From Trichaptum fuscoviolaceum (lineage: Eukaryota > Basidiomycota > Agaricomycetes > Hymenochaetales > Trichaptaceae): a DNA stretch of 64,000 nt. Both the position numbers and the translations under genes were made by a program. The stretch is from the NCBI GenBank assembly GCA_910574455.1, contig CAJSYZ010000006.1, forward strand, positions 1,101,981 to 1,165,980, read 5' to 3'. The notes beneath the pieces were generated by a model that saw only the letters and a program-made list of their open reading frames with translations, did no database searches and had not been told where the DNA came from. Numbering within the stretch: position 1 is the first letter of the stretch; the number at the start of each line of letters is the position of its first letter. Shown here in pieces: positions 47,079 to 58,380 of this stretch.

Positions 47079-50000
47079 TCAGTCCTTGCGTGTCGTTGGT
47101 ACAACGATCGGCGGAAATTTGGCATAGGTAAGCATCTCATCAATAGCGAATGCTGGGAGCGCGTAGGTGAAATCGCCGTTGTCAGCACCTGTGCTAACTT
47201 GAAGACCCTTGACACAAGTTTCGGTAATTATTCCGCCCCATTTGCCGTCCAAGGTAGCAATCAGAGAACCAGAATCACCACTTTTTGCGAAACAGTAGTC
47301 GTATTTTGAAGGTATATTCCAGACAAGGCGTGCAGCTCCTTTTTTCAACTTTGCCAGTGGCGGATTCGTCGGGTTGCCGCCGAGTGTCCTATTTATGACT
47401 GCGTAGATCGCAGACTCCATCGGGTTCGCATATCCAACTGTTACACCAGTGGTAGCACCAGCCTTTAACACCGCAATCTCATGATTGAATTGATCCGACC
47501 TTTCGATATACCCTGACTTGATTTCGAGACGTTCATTCGTAGGGTACGGAACCTTTGCTTTTCCATAGGCCGACCGAATACACTCGATGTTGGTCTCAGG
47601 ATGCTGCCCGAAGTGAATGACATTACACTGAAAGTTCGTTTCGTTGACTTTCTTGTCGAACAGCTGCACGAGGGCAAACTCAGAATTGAAACCGAATTCA
47701 TGCCCAATCTTGGCACAGGTCTGCGAGCCTGAATGCGAATAGCCAACATAGCCAATGGTCCCAGCGCGAGTCCCATTAGGTTCGAGTAGGTTGAAATTTT
47801 CGTAAACCTTCCGATGGATTTCGTGATAGTCCCCCATTGCTTTAGTGGTAGATTTGGAGAGCGCAGAGGCTATTTCGATTTCTTGGGAAATGTTGATTGT
47901 CATTCCACCATAAGGAGCATACTTAGCGCTTGGGACTGCGATGCTTCCGCTACCATCTGCTTGTAAATCCTTCGAGATCAATTCCAGTTTGTCAAGTCGT
48001 TCTTTGCATCTCTGCCTTTGTCTTCCAAGCTCATTTAACGCTCGACAGAATTCGTTGTCGATAAAGGAACGGTAGGCATCAGGTAGAATATGGACTAGAT
48101 ATAGTTCACGCTTGTCCTCGACGTCTGATACACGCTGGTCCTCGTCAGCTGGGTTTTCAACGGCGTCCACTAGTTCGTTGATGGTAGTTTCACTAGAGGC
48201 GGAAAATATAGCATGTCCGTTAATCAAACTGAACAGTTTATCCAACCCCTGAAATTTGATGATGGGACCCCATGTACTGAAAGTGTCCTGACCACTAACT
48301 CCTATGCTTGTTCCTCGAAGGGTTGAAGTGTATGCCTCTAGAGACTTAATTATAGATTCAGGAGATCTGGGTTTACTGGGGTCTCCAATCAATAGTTTAT
48401 CGGGCGGAAGGACGAGAGCCGTGCTGTCCGGAATTATGGTATCAGGTGCCAGTGGTCGAAAACAAGGTAAGGAAACGTTCTCTGTCGGGTCCTTGGTTTC
48501 TTGGCCGAGACTTCCGAACCCAGACGCGGGAGCGGGCAAGGCCATCGACTACATGTGATTGTCCAGGTGCTGGTACGGGGCCAGGTAGTTGTTCGTGTTC
48601 GAGAGGTTTTCCGTCGTCCAGGGGATTAGGGGTTGGTACCACCCCACTTGCGGAACAGGACTGAGGAATGGCCTCGCGAAATTCTACCTCGAACCGCCCT
48701 GATAATGTCCAGCGCTTGCGAATGGAGCTTCTAATCGCGTCGGCGCATTCACAATAAACATCACCAACAGGCCTCTCGTAGTCGGAGGGCATAAGCACCT
48801 CCAACTCGGACGGTATTACTCCAATCCACACGACAACAGGATCTGACCTCCCGTCTTCCCCCTTCCCGTCTTTATGATATCCAATCTTGCATATATCTAT
48901 GCATGTCACGGTATGCCTGACGTGAAAGCGATCAAAAGCGTCTTCAAATATAGGTAGCAAAACGGGCCATTGCCCGATCAGAGGGCAGTTGTTGTCAAGG
49001 ACGTTTATGTGCTTCATCGCTTTCTCGCGCTTATGCGGTCCCGGAATGTTCCCCTGGCGTCCCACAAAAAATCCACTACGCCCGACAGGAACAGCGTTGG
49101 TCGGACATCCCCAGTAATAATTGAGATGATCCTTCAGATCCCAAATCCTCCGAGTCTTCACAGGTTTTTTCGCTTCCAATGATATGATATTAGAACTGTC
49201 TGTGAGAAGGGTCGTATCCGGGATTGTCTTCTGTGTCACTGCCAGTGGCGGCGGTAGAGGTACCGGCCATACACCATGTACTGGGGGTCCATTGAACGTC
49301 TAATGGAGGCAGAAGGGGAAACGGTAACAAATCAGCATGGCTGGGGAAAAAGCAAATGACATAGCACGACATACATCTACGATGTCACCAATCTTCGACA
49401 AATGCTTTACGCTAACTGGCGCGGCCACCGCAGTATCGGTAGCCTGAGAGTCTTCCTTTCTAGTAAAGAAACCGGAACTCAGGCTGAGTTGTTTCACTCC
49501 CGAGGACGTCTCTTGTGTCACTCGTGGCGGCAACTTCTGCTTACTGTCTACTGGAGGCGCCATTGGACGTCTTTAGATGAGACGATGAGAATTCATTATG
49601 CATGATAACAAACAAAAGTAGCACGACATACGTTTACGCTGTCATCAATCTTTGACAATTGCGTTTCGCGAACTGGCGAGGCAACCGCAGCATCGGCAGA
49701 ATCCTGCTTGCCAGTGAGATAGAGATGGGGGAAAGAGACAAATCAGCGTGGAACAGGGAGAATGAGAACAGGACATACTCGGTTGTTAACTTTTTTGCCA
49801 TCGTAAACAAACGTTATCTTGGTGATGCAATGTTGAGGCAGATGGAGAGGGGTCAACTCAACAAGACAGATAAGAATAAATTAGTGAATCGTACTTTGAC
49901 CTTTGCCTTGTTGTTAGGATCGTAATGTAACCGTAACAATTGTTCCGTAGTAGCGGCTCTCCGTTGAGCAGGAATGTTGGACAGCTTCAAGTTGAGAAGA

Positions 50001-50256
50001 GAGAAAGATAGAATATCAGTAAAACCTAATAAGAACTTGAAGCCACCGGCACTACACAAAAATTGCATAAGCCTGAGACAACAAGACATACATCAAATAT
50101 TATGCGAGTGTCACTGCGCTCTAGTGCAACAATGACCTTCCAGAATAAAGATAATAGTGTCGGGGTGAAGTGGGGGAATAACAAGTCAATACCAGTACAG
50201 CGATACAAGAAAGAAGGACATACTTTAAAATTCAGACTGAAGTCGGACTTCGACAT
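47079..50256 (-). pseudogene. Protease-like paralogue A, disrupted by two one-base insertions
   Basis: Exons recovered by comparison with C are 50256-50224 (MSKSDFSLNFK), one encoding VIVALERSDTRIIFD, 49985-49896, 49817-49779 (ITFVYDGKKVNNR), 49706-49632, the APPVDSK exon ending near 49378, and the large exon down to 47079. Two extra single bases break the frame. One is a C at 49560-49561 at the start of the APPVDSK exon. The other is a G in the gcggg run at 48533-48536, where B and C have gcgg. The peptidase part is otherwise intact, with a GDSGS nucleophile motif. The first insertion leads to a stop within a few codons, so no full-length product is expected unless that exon is skipped. A shortened product from internal starts remains possible. 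Confidence 0.8.
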
Positions 50257-50648
50257 TCTTATCCACTGATAGGAAACCTGAGAGTGGAGAGGCAAGATTT
50301 GAAGACAGGACACCGTTCTTATACTACTAGTAGTAGTATAGTACTGTGATGATCATGATGATGTGGCGTGACGACTCCGACTCGGAGTCCATATCGGACC
50401 GTAGTACTAGGCAAACTTGAACTTGAAATAGAGCAGTGAGGCTAACTTGAACCTAGTAGTACTAGTAGTAAGAATATCACTATACTAGAGTCGTTCAGGC
50501 TCAATGCTCAAGTTCGCAACAGATATTCCATTAGTACTAGCGTACAACAACACACAACAAAAGCAGAAAAGCATGAAACTAGTAAGAATAGTAGTGGAGG
50601 AATGCGGAAGAAAGACAGATTAACAAAGTAAAGATACATTGTTCAGAG
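50257..50648. other. Spacer between A and B with palindromic words
   Basis: It contains tatactactagtagtagtata at about 50320-50340, gactcggagtc at about 50382, an acttgaacttgaaa run near 50414 and ctagtagtactagtagta near 50453. The right part (from about 50487) is the conserved 3' flank of unit B. No gene is seen. Confidence 0.6.
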
Positions 50649-53600
50649 TCAGTCCTTGCGTGTCGTTGGTACAACGATCCGCGGAAAATTGGCAAAGGTA
50701 AGCATGTCATCAATAGCGAATGCTGGGAGCGCATAGGTGAAATCGCCGAGATCAGCCCTCGTCCAACGTCGAAGACCCTTGACACAAGTTTCGGTAATTA
50801 TTCCGCCCCATTTGCCATCCAAGGTAGCAATCAGAGAACCAGAATCACCACTTTTTGCGAAACTGTAGTAGTATTTTGAAGGTATATTCCAGACAAACCG
50901 TACATCCCTTTGTTTCAACGTTGGCAGTGGCGTCGGGCTGCCGCCGAGTGTCCTACTAATGACTGCGTAGATCGCAGACTCTATCGGGTTCGCTTCTCCA
51001 ACTGTTACACCGGTGGCAGCACCAGCCTTTATCACCGCAATCTCTTGATTGAATTGAACCGACCTTTCGATATACCCTGACTTGATCTCGAGACATTCAT
51101 TCGTAGGGTACGGAACCTTTGCTTTTCCATAGGCCGACCGAATATACTCGATGTCGGTCTCAGGATGCTGCCCGAAGTGAATGACATTACACTGAAAGTT
51201 CGTTTCGTTGACTTTCTTGTGGAGCAGCTTCACGAGGGCAAACTCAGAATAGAAACCGAATTCATGCCCAATCTCGGCACAGGTAACCCCGTCTGGATGC
51301 GAATAGACAACATAGCCAATGGTCCCAGCGCGAGTCCCATTAGTAGGTTCGGTGAGGACGTAATTTTCAATCTTCTTATGGATTCGGTTACAGCCCTCTA
51401 ATGCATTACTGATAGATTCGGAGAGCTGAAGGACCTTTCTCCTTTCTTCGGAAATATTGATTGTCATTCCACCATAAGGAGAATAATTAGGGATATTTGG
51501 GACTGCGATGCGTTCGCTATCATCTGCTATTAAATTCTTCGAGATCAACGCCAGAGCCCGATAGCATTCAACAGCTTTGAGTTCGCTATACTCTTTTGAA
51601 AACGTATTCCACGCTTTCTCCAATGCTTCTCGGATACTAATGACGCGGGCATCAGGTAGAATATGGACTAGATACTGCTTGTCCTCGATGATTGGTACCA
51701 CGGGTTCTGGTGTCTCGACCTCGTCAACTGACATCCGATTCTCATCATCTGCTGAACCCTGGTCCTCATTTCGGCGGGTTCCAAAGGCGTCGACACGTTC
51801 ATCAATTATAATCCAATTAGAGTCGGAAACGACAGCATGACGACTGATCAAACTGAACAGTTCGTTGCTCCCTTGAAGTTTGATGATGGGACCCCATGTA
51901 CTGAAAGTGTCCTGACCACTAACTCCTATGCTTGTTCCTCGAAGGGTTGAAGTGTATGCCTCTAGAGAATTAATTATAGATTCAGGAGATCTGGGTTTAC
52001 TGGGGTCTCCAATCAATATTTTATTGGGCGGAAGGACGAGAGCCGGGCTGAACGGAATTTTGGATTCAGATGCCAGTGGTCGAAAACGAGGTAAGGGAAC
52101 ATTCTCTGTCGGGTCCTCCGTTTCTTGGCCGAGACTTCCGAACCCAGACGCGGGAGCGGCAAGGCCATCGACTACATGTGATTGTCCAGGTGCTGGTACG
52201 GGGCCAGGTAGTTGTTCGTGTTCGAGAGGTTTTCCGTCGTCCAGGGGATTAGGGGTTGGTACCACCCCACTTGCGGAACAGGACTGAGGAATGGCCTCGC
52301 GAAATTCTACCTCGAACCGCCCTGATAATGTCCAGCGCTTGCGAATGGAGCTTCTAATCGCGTCGGCGCATTCACAATAAACATCACCAACAGGCCTCTC
52401 GTAGTCGGAGGGCATAAGCACCTCCAACTCGGACGGTATTACTCCAATCCACACGACAACAGGATCTGACCTCCCGTCTTCCCCCTTCCCGTCTTTATGA
52501 TATCCAATCTTGCATATATCTATGCATGTCACGGTATGCCTGACGTGAAAGCGATCAAAAGCGTCTTCAAATATAGGTAGCAAAACGGGCCATTGCCCAA
52601 TCAGAGGGCAGTTGTTGTCAAGGACGTTTATGTGCTTCATCGCTTTCTCGCGCTTATGCGGTCCCGGAATGTTCCCCTGGCGTCCCACAAAAAATCCACT
52701 ACGCCCGACAGGAACAGCGTTGGTCGGACATCCCCAGTAATAATTGAGATGATCCTTCAGATCCCAAATCCTCCGAGTCTTCACAGGTTTTTTCGCTTCC
52801 AATGATATGATATTAGAACTGTCTGTGAGAAGGGTCGTATCCGGGATTGTCTTCTGTGTCACTGCCAGTGGCGGCGGTAGAGGTACCGGCCATACACCAT
52901 GTACTGGGGGTCCATTGAACGTCTAATGGAGGCAGAAGGGGAAACGGTAACAAATCAGCATGGCTGGGGAAAAAGCAAATGACATAGCACGACATACATC
53001 TACGATGTCACCAATCTTCGACAATTGCGTTTCGCGAACTGGCGCGGCCACCGCAGTATCGGTAGCCTGAGAGTCTTCCTTGCTTGTAGCGATACCGGAA
53101 CTCAGGCTGAGTTGTTTCACTCCCGAGGACGTCTCTTGTGTCACTCGTGGCGGCAACTTCTGCTTACTGTCTACTGGAGGCGCATTGGACGTCTTTAGAT
53201 GAGACGATGAGAATTCATTATGCATGATAACAAACAAAAGTAGCATGACATACGTTTACGCTGTCATCAATCTTTGACAATTGCGTTTCGCGAAATGTAG
53301 AGTCTTCCTTGTTTGTTGCGAAAGCGTCTTCCTTGCTTGTAGCGATACCGGAACTCAGGCTGAGTTGTTTCACTCCCGAGGACGTCTCTTGTGTCACTCG
53401 TGGCGGCAACTTCTGCTTACTGTCTACTGGAGGCGCATTGGACGTCTTTAGATGAGACGATGAGAATTCATTATGCATGATAACAAACAAAAGTAGCATG
53501 ACATACGTTTACGCTGTCATCAATCTTTGACAATTGCGTTTCGCGAAATGTAGAGTCTTCCTTGTTTGTTGCGAAAGCGTCTTCCTTGCTTGTAGCGATA

Positions 53601-53919
53601 CCGGAACTCAGGCTGAGTTGTTTCACTCGAGGACGTCTCTTGTGTAACTCGTGGCGGCAACTTCTGCTTACTGTCTACTGGAGGCGCATTGGACGTCTTC
53701 AGATGAGACGATGAGAATTCATTATGCATGATAACAAACAAAAGTAGCACGACATACGTTTACGCTGTCATCAATCTTCGGCAATTGCGTTTCGCGAGGA
53801 GTAGAGTCTTCATCGCTTGTTGCAATACCGGAACGATGGTGTTTCTTATCTTTCTGTGTCACCCGCCGTCGCCGCGGAGGCTTCAACTGCTTGCTGTCTA
53901 CTGGAGGCGCATTGGACGT
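50649..53919 (-). CDS. Protease-like paralogue B with a tandemly amplified exon
   Basis: The large exon, 52922-50649 (758 codons), is open. It carries, in order: LKDHLNYYWGCPTNAVP; a conserved block with WPVLLPIFEDAF and DPVVVWIGVIPSELEVL; a Pro-rich linker; and a trypsin-like domain whose nucleophile motif is SGDSGSLIATLDGKWGG. A histidine in SLISRHAV may be the catalytic one, but the Asp position reads SEFALVKL. Upstream lie four copies of one exon: 53192-52998, 53445-53254, 53696-53507 and 53919-53758. The third is 2 bp short and out of frame. The true N-terminus is not resolved. The middle (codons ~360-520 of the large exon) differs strongly from A and C. Function is unknown; a regulatory or degenerate serine peptidase fits. 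No secretion signal is visible. Confidence 0.65.
52998..53919 (-). repeat. Four tandem copies of a phase-0 exon plus intron (period 253 bp)
   Basis: Each unit has an exon of 195, 192, 190 or 162 nt, starting TSNAPPVDSK and ending with an ETQLSKI(D/G)D-type block, followed by a ~61-bp intron beginning gtatgt. The boundary sequence recurs at 53248, 53501 and 53752, i.e. periods of 253 and 251 bp. Exon and intron are duplicated together and every intact copy is a multiple of three. The third copy has lost two bases in the cactcccgagg stretch. A and C each have only one full copy and one half-length relative. Confidence 0.9.
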
Positions 53920-54646
53920 CTACAGTCGAGACAATGAGAAATTAGCAGGGCAGTAAATAACTTGAAAGTAAGATATCAAGACACACGTTAGCTAGAGTCG
54001 TGTTTGGCGCGAAGATGGCTTGTATGGTTCTTAGAAAACCTCGCAATTTCGTGCGGACTTTGGGGGGGTTCCTCTTCGAGTCCGAGTCGGAATGAAGACA
54101 ACAGATTAATATTCGAATGACTTGAAGATACTAGTAGTACTAGTAGTAGTAGCACTTCACTCACTTCAAGTTTACGATGATTACTGGCGAACTCGGAACG
54201 GACTCGCTCTCTCCTCCGTGGCCACATTACGAATGCCTGCGAGACAAGATTATGAGGACAGGAGTGAATACGACAGGTCAACTTGAATACGGGAAGGATG
54301 GAAACTCAAAAGGAAAGGGCATACCATCGATTACGAGACAAGACCATTTCTTTTACTTTATATACTACTAGTCACGGTACTTGAAGTTCCTCCGAGTCTG
54401 AGTCAGCCTGCACCGTGACACGCGGCGGTGCGGCACTCAGGCTGCCAACTGGCAGTTGAAACTACTACTAAGAATAATACTTCAAGAGTCGTTCAGGCTC
54501 AATACTCAAGTTCGCAACAGGTATTCCATTAGTACTAGCGTACAACAACACACAACAAAAGCAGAAAAGCATGAAACTAGTAAGAATAGTAGTGGAGGAA
54601 TGCGGAAGAAAGACAGATTAACAAAGTAAAGATACATTGTTCAGAG
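53920..54646. other. Spacer between B and C
   Basis: Probably includes the unresolved first exons and promoter of B. It contains gactcggactcgaag-type sequence (minus strand) near 54080, tactagtagtactagtagtagtag at 54126-54150, tatactactagt near 54360, and a dense patch of cggcactcaggctgcc / aactggcagtt words at 54430-54460. From 54485 it is the conserved 3' flank of unit C. Confidence 0.5.
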
Positions 54647-57600
54647 TCAGTCCTTGCGTGTCGTTGGTACAACGATCGGCGGAAATTTGGCATAGGTAAG
54701 CATCTCATCAATAGCGAATGCTGGGAGCGCGTAGGTGAAATCGCCGTTGTCAGCACCTGTGCTAACTTGAAGACCCTTGACACAAGTTTCGGTAATTATT
54801 CCGCCCCATTTGCCGTCCAAGGTAGCAATCAGAGAACCAGAATCACCACTTTTTGCGAAACAGTAGTCGTATTTTGAAGGTATATTCCAGACAAGGCGTG
54901 CAGCTCCTTTTTTCAACTTTGCCAGTGGCGGATTCGTCGGGTTGCCGCCGAGTGTCCTATTTATGACTGCGTAGATCGCAGACTCCATCGGGTTCGCATA
55001 TCCAACTGTTACACCAGTGGTAGCACCAGCCTTTAACACCGCAATCTCATGATTGAATTGATCCGACCTTTCGATATACCCTGACTTGATTTCGAGACGT
55101 CCATTCGTAGGGTACGGAACCTTTGCTTTTCTATAGGCCGACCGAATACGCACGACATTGGTCTCAGGATGCTGCCCGAAGTGAATGACGTTACACTGAA
55201 AGTTCGTTTCGTTGACTTTCTTGTCGAACAGCTGCACGAGGGCAAACTCAGAATTGAAACCGAATTCATGCCCAATCTCGGCACAGGTCTGCGAGCCTGA
55301 ATGCGAATAGCCAACATAGCCAATGGTCCCAGCGCGAGTCCCATTAGGTTCGAGTAGGTTGAAATTTTCGTAAACCTTCCGATGGATTTCGTGATAGTCC
55401 CCCATTGCTTTAGTGGTAGATTTGGAGAGCGCAGAGGCTATTTCGATTTCTTGGGAAATGTTGATTGTCATTCCACCATAAGGAGCATACTTAGCGCTTG
55501 GGACTGCGATGCTTCCGCTACCATCTGCTTGTAAATCCTTCGAGATCAATTCCAGTTTGTCAAGTCGTTCTTTGCATCTCTGCCTTTGTCTTCCAAGCTC
55601 ATTTAACGCTCGACAGAATTCGTTGTCGATAAAGGAACGGTAGGCATCAGGTAGAATATGGACTAGATATAGTTCACGCTTGTCCTCGACGTCTGATACA
55701 CGCTGGTCCTCGTCAGCTGGGTTTTCAACGGCGTCCACTAGTTCGTTGATGGTAGTTTCACTAGAGGCGGAAAATATAGCATGTCCGTTAATCAAACTGA
55801 ACAGTTTATCCAACCCCTGAAATTTGATGATGGGACCCCATGTACTGAAAGTGTCCTGACCACTAACTCCTATGCTTGTTCCTCGAAGGGTTGAAGTGTA
55901 TGCCTCTAGAGACTTAATTATAGATTCAGGAGATCTGGGTTCACTGAAGTCTCCGGCCAAAATTTTATCAGGCGGAAGGTCAAGAGCCGTGCTGTCCGGA
56001 ATTATGGTATCAGGTGCCAGTGGTCGAAAACAAGGTAAGGAAACGTTCTCTGTCGGGTCCTTGGTTTCTTGGCCGAGACTTCCGAACCCAGACGCGGGAG
56101 CGGCAAGGCCATCGACTACATGTGATTGTCCAGGTGCTGGTACGGGGCCAGGTAGTTGTTCGTGTTCGAGAGGTTTTCCGTCGTCCAGGGGATTAGGGGT
56201 TGGTACCACTCCACTTGCGGGACAGGACTGAGGAATGGCCTCGCGAAATTCTACCTCGAACCGCCCTGATAATGTCCAGCGCTTGCGAATGGAGCTTCTA
56301 ATCGCGTCGGCGCATTCACAATAAACATCACCAACAGGCCTCTCGTAGTCGGAGGGCATAAGCACCTCCAACTCGGACGGTATTACTCCAATCCACACGA
56401 CAACAGGATCTGACCTCCCGTCTTCCCCCTTCCCGTCTTTATGATATCCAATCTTGCATATATCTATGCATGTCACGGTATGCCTGACGTGAAAGCGATC
56501 AAAAGCGTCTTCAAATATAGGTAGCAAAACGGGCCATTGCCTGATCAGAGGGCAGTTGTTGTCAAGGACGTTTATGTGCTTCATCGCTTTCTCGCGCTTA
56601 TGCGGTCCCGGAATGTTCCCCTGGCGTCCCACAAAAAATCCACTACGCCCGACAGGAACAGCGTTGGTCGGACATCCCCAGTAATAATTGAGATGATCCT
56701 TCAGATCCCAAATCCTCCGAGTCTTCACAGGTTTTTTCGCTTCCAATGATATGATATTAGAACTGTCTGTGAGAAGGGTCGTATCCGGGATTGTCTTCTG
56801 TGTCACTGCCAGTGGCGGCGGTAGAGGTACCGGCCATACACCATGTACTGGGGGTCCATTGAACGTCTAATGGAGGCAGAAGGGGAAACGGTAACAAATC
56901 AGCATGGCTGGGGAAAAAGCAAATGACATAGCACGACATACATCTACGATGTCACCAATCTTCGACAATTGCGTTTCGCGAACTGGCGCGGCCACCGCAG
57001 TATCGGTAGCCTGAGAGTCTTCCTTGCTTGTAGCGATACCGGAACTCAGGCTGAGTTGTTTCACTCCCGAGGACGTCTCTTGTGTCACTCGTGGCGGCAA
57101 CTTCTGCTTACTGTCTACTGGAGGCGCATTGGACGTCTTTAGATGAGACGATGAGAATTCATTATGCATGATAACAAACAAAAGTAGCACGACATACGTT
57201 TACGCTGTCATCAATCTTTGACAATTGCGTTTCGCGAACTGGCGAGGCAACCGCAGCATCGGCAGAATCCTGCTTGCCAGTGAGATAGAGATGGAACAGG
57301 GAGAATGAGAACAGGACATACTCGGTTGTTAACTTTTTTGCCATCGTAAACAAACGTTATCTTGATGTCAGGCAGTGTTGAAACAAGTAAGAAGGGGGAA
57401 CACATCAACATCATGGCAGATTAAAAGAAATATCAAGACATTTTACTTCAAGTTCGGCGTTTGAATTGTTGTTGCTACTAGTCGGTAAGTTTGGCTGCAT
57501 CAATTGTTGGATGAAGTCTCTCTTGTCAGGAGTAAGGTTGGAAAGCTTGAGCAGAAGCGAAAGGCAGAATGTCAGTATAACTTAGTAAGAGGCCACCAAA

Positions 57601-57831
57601 CAATTCTTGTGGCATAGTACAAAACACACATTGTATATTAGTTTGTAAATTTCCGACTGCCATCCTGCCAGTGAGTGGGAGTCAGCCTGTGCGCCGTCAC
57701 TGCCAGTGGCATCGCGTCGGAGTGGTACTATCTTTGCCTTCGAGTTGAGAGCAACAGGTAAATACGGATAGCAATATATGAACTTTGAAAGAAGGGCATA
57801 CGTCAAATTCAAGTTGCACGACATCCGACAT
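54647..57831 (-). CDS. Protease-like paralogue C, complete seven-exon model
   Basis: Exons are 57831-57802, 57737-57630, 57545-57447, 57360-57322, 57272-57198, 57136-56942 and 56866-54647. Their lengths (30, 108, 99, 39, 75, 195, 2220) are all multiples of three, so every intron is phase 0. The product has 921 residues and starts MSDVVQLEFD. The short exons encode ITFVYDGKKVNNR, a SPVRETQLSKIDDSVN block and the TSNAPPVDSK block. The last exon begins TFNGPPVHGVWPVPLP, reaches WPVLLPIFEDAF and DPVVVWIGVIPSELEVL, and ends in a trypsin-like domain with SGDSGSLIATLDG. His may be in SLINGHAIF. The Asp site reads SEFALVQLF, lacking Asp, so activity is doubtful. No signal peptide is seen. The N-terminal part loosely recalls Crinkler-type headers, which I hold at low confidence. 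Confidence 0.75.
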
Positions 57832-58380
57832 TGTTACCAACTGATAGTGGGAAGCCTGAGAGGGTGGGGGTGCCAGTGGAAGACACTGGCGGCGCTCTTA
57901 TATTAGTAGTGTTCAAGTTGCCACGCCGGCACTCAGTGGCAGCCTGAGCCTCAGAGGCTGGGAGTGCCTGGGAGTGCCAGTGACGACTCGGAGTCCAGTG
58001 ACTCCGACTCCGAGTCGGAGTTGCGACTCCGGGTCGAAGATAGCACTGGCAATCACTCAGGAGGCTGTGATACTACTTAGGCTGAGTACGATTTAGATGC
58101 CTTCAAGTTCACGTTATAAGTCACTATGCCCAATCTGACTTTACGTTCAACAATTGGAGCTCTACTTGAACTAGAACTTTACCCATTTCAAGGTTTGATC
58201 TGCAAGATTGAAGTTGTAACAGCTTTGGAACATCATGATATTTTTGTATCACAATTTGCAACTACTAAGTAAGGGCACGCAATAAAACCAACAAAACCAG
58301 TATGCTAGTGGAGAGATGGACAAGTGAAGGGGAAAAAATAGATAGGCAACGTCGATTCGGACTTGCTCTCGCTGTCAACT
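57832..58380. repeat. Spacer densely packed with palindromic words
   Basis: At 58001-58021 lies ACTCCGACTC-c-GAGTCGGAGT, a 10-bp stem with a one-base loop. Around it are cactcagtggcagcctgagcc, gccagtgacgactcgg, gactccgggtcgaag and several cagtgg/ccactg words. To the right are ttcaagttcacgtt and cttgaactagaac. No coding sequence is visible. The left edge should contain the promoter of C. Confidence 0.7.

Larger units (their letters stand above)
46914..57860 (-). repeat. Tandem array of three protease-like gene units (A, B, C)
   Basis: The 3' flank (gagtcgttcaggctcaat ... catgaaactagtaagaatag) recurs at about 46915, 50487 and 54485. The start of the large shared exon recurs as well. Unit spacing is about 3.6 kb (A to B) and 4.0 kb (B to C). 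The first ~230 codons of the large exon are almost identical in all three. The peptidase part of A matches C closely, while the middle unit B differs. The pattern implies recent duplication plus gene conversion. Confidence 0.9.

Noticed and set aside
53248..53760. CRISPR-like array because of regular 253-bp repeats
   Set aside because: Units are exon plus intron of a eukaryotic gene, with conserved splice signals and no short repeat/spacer structure.
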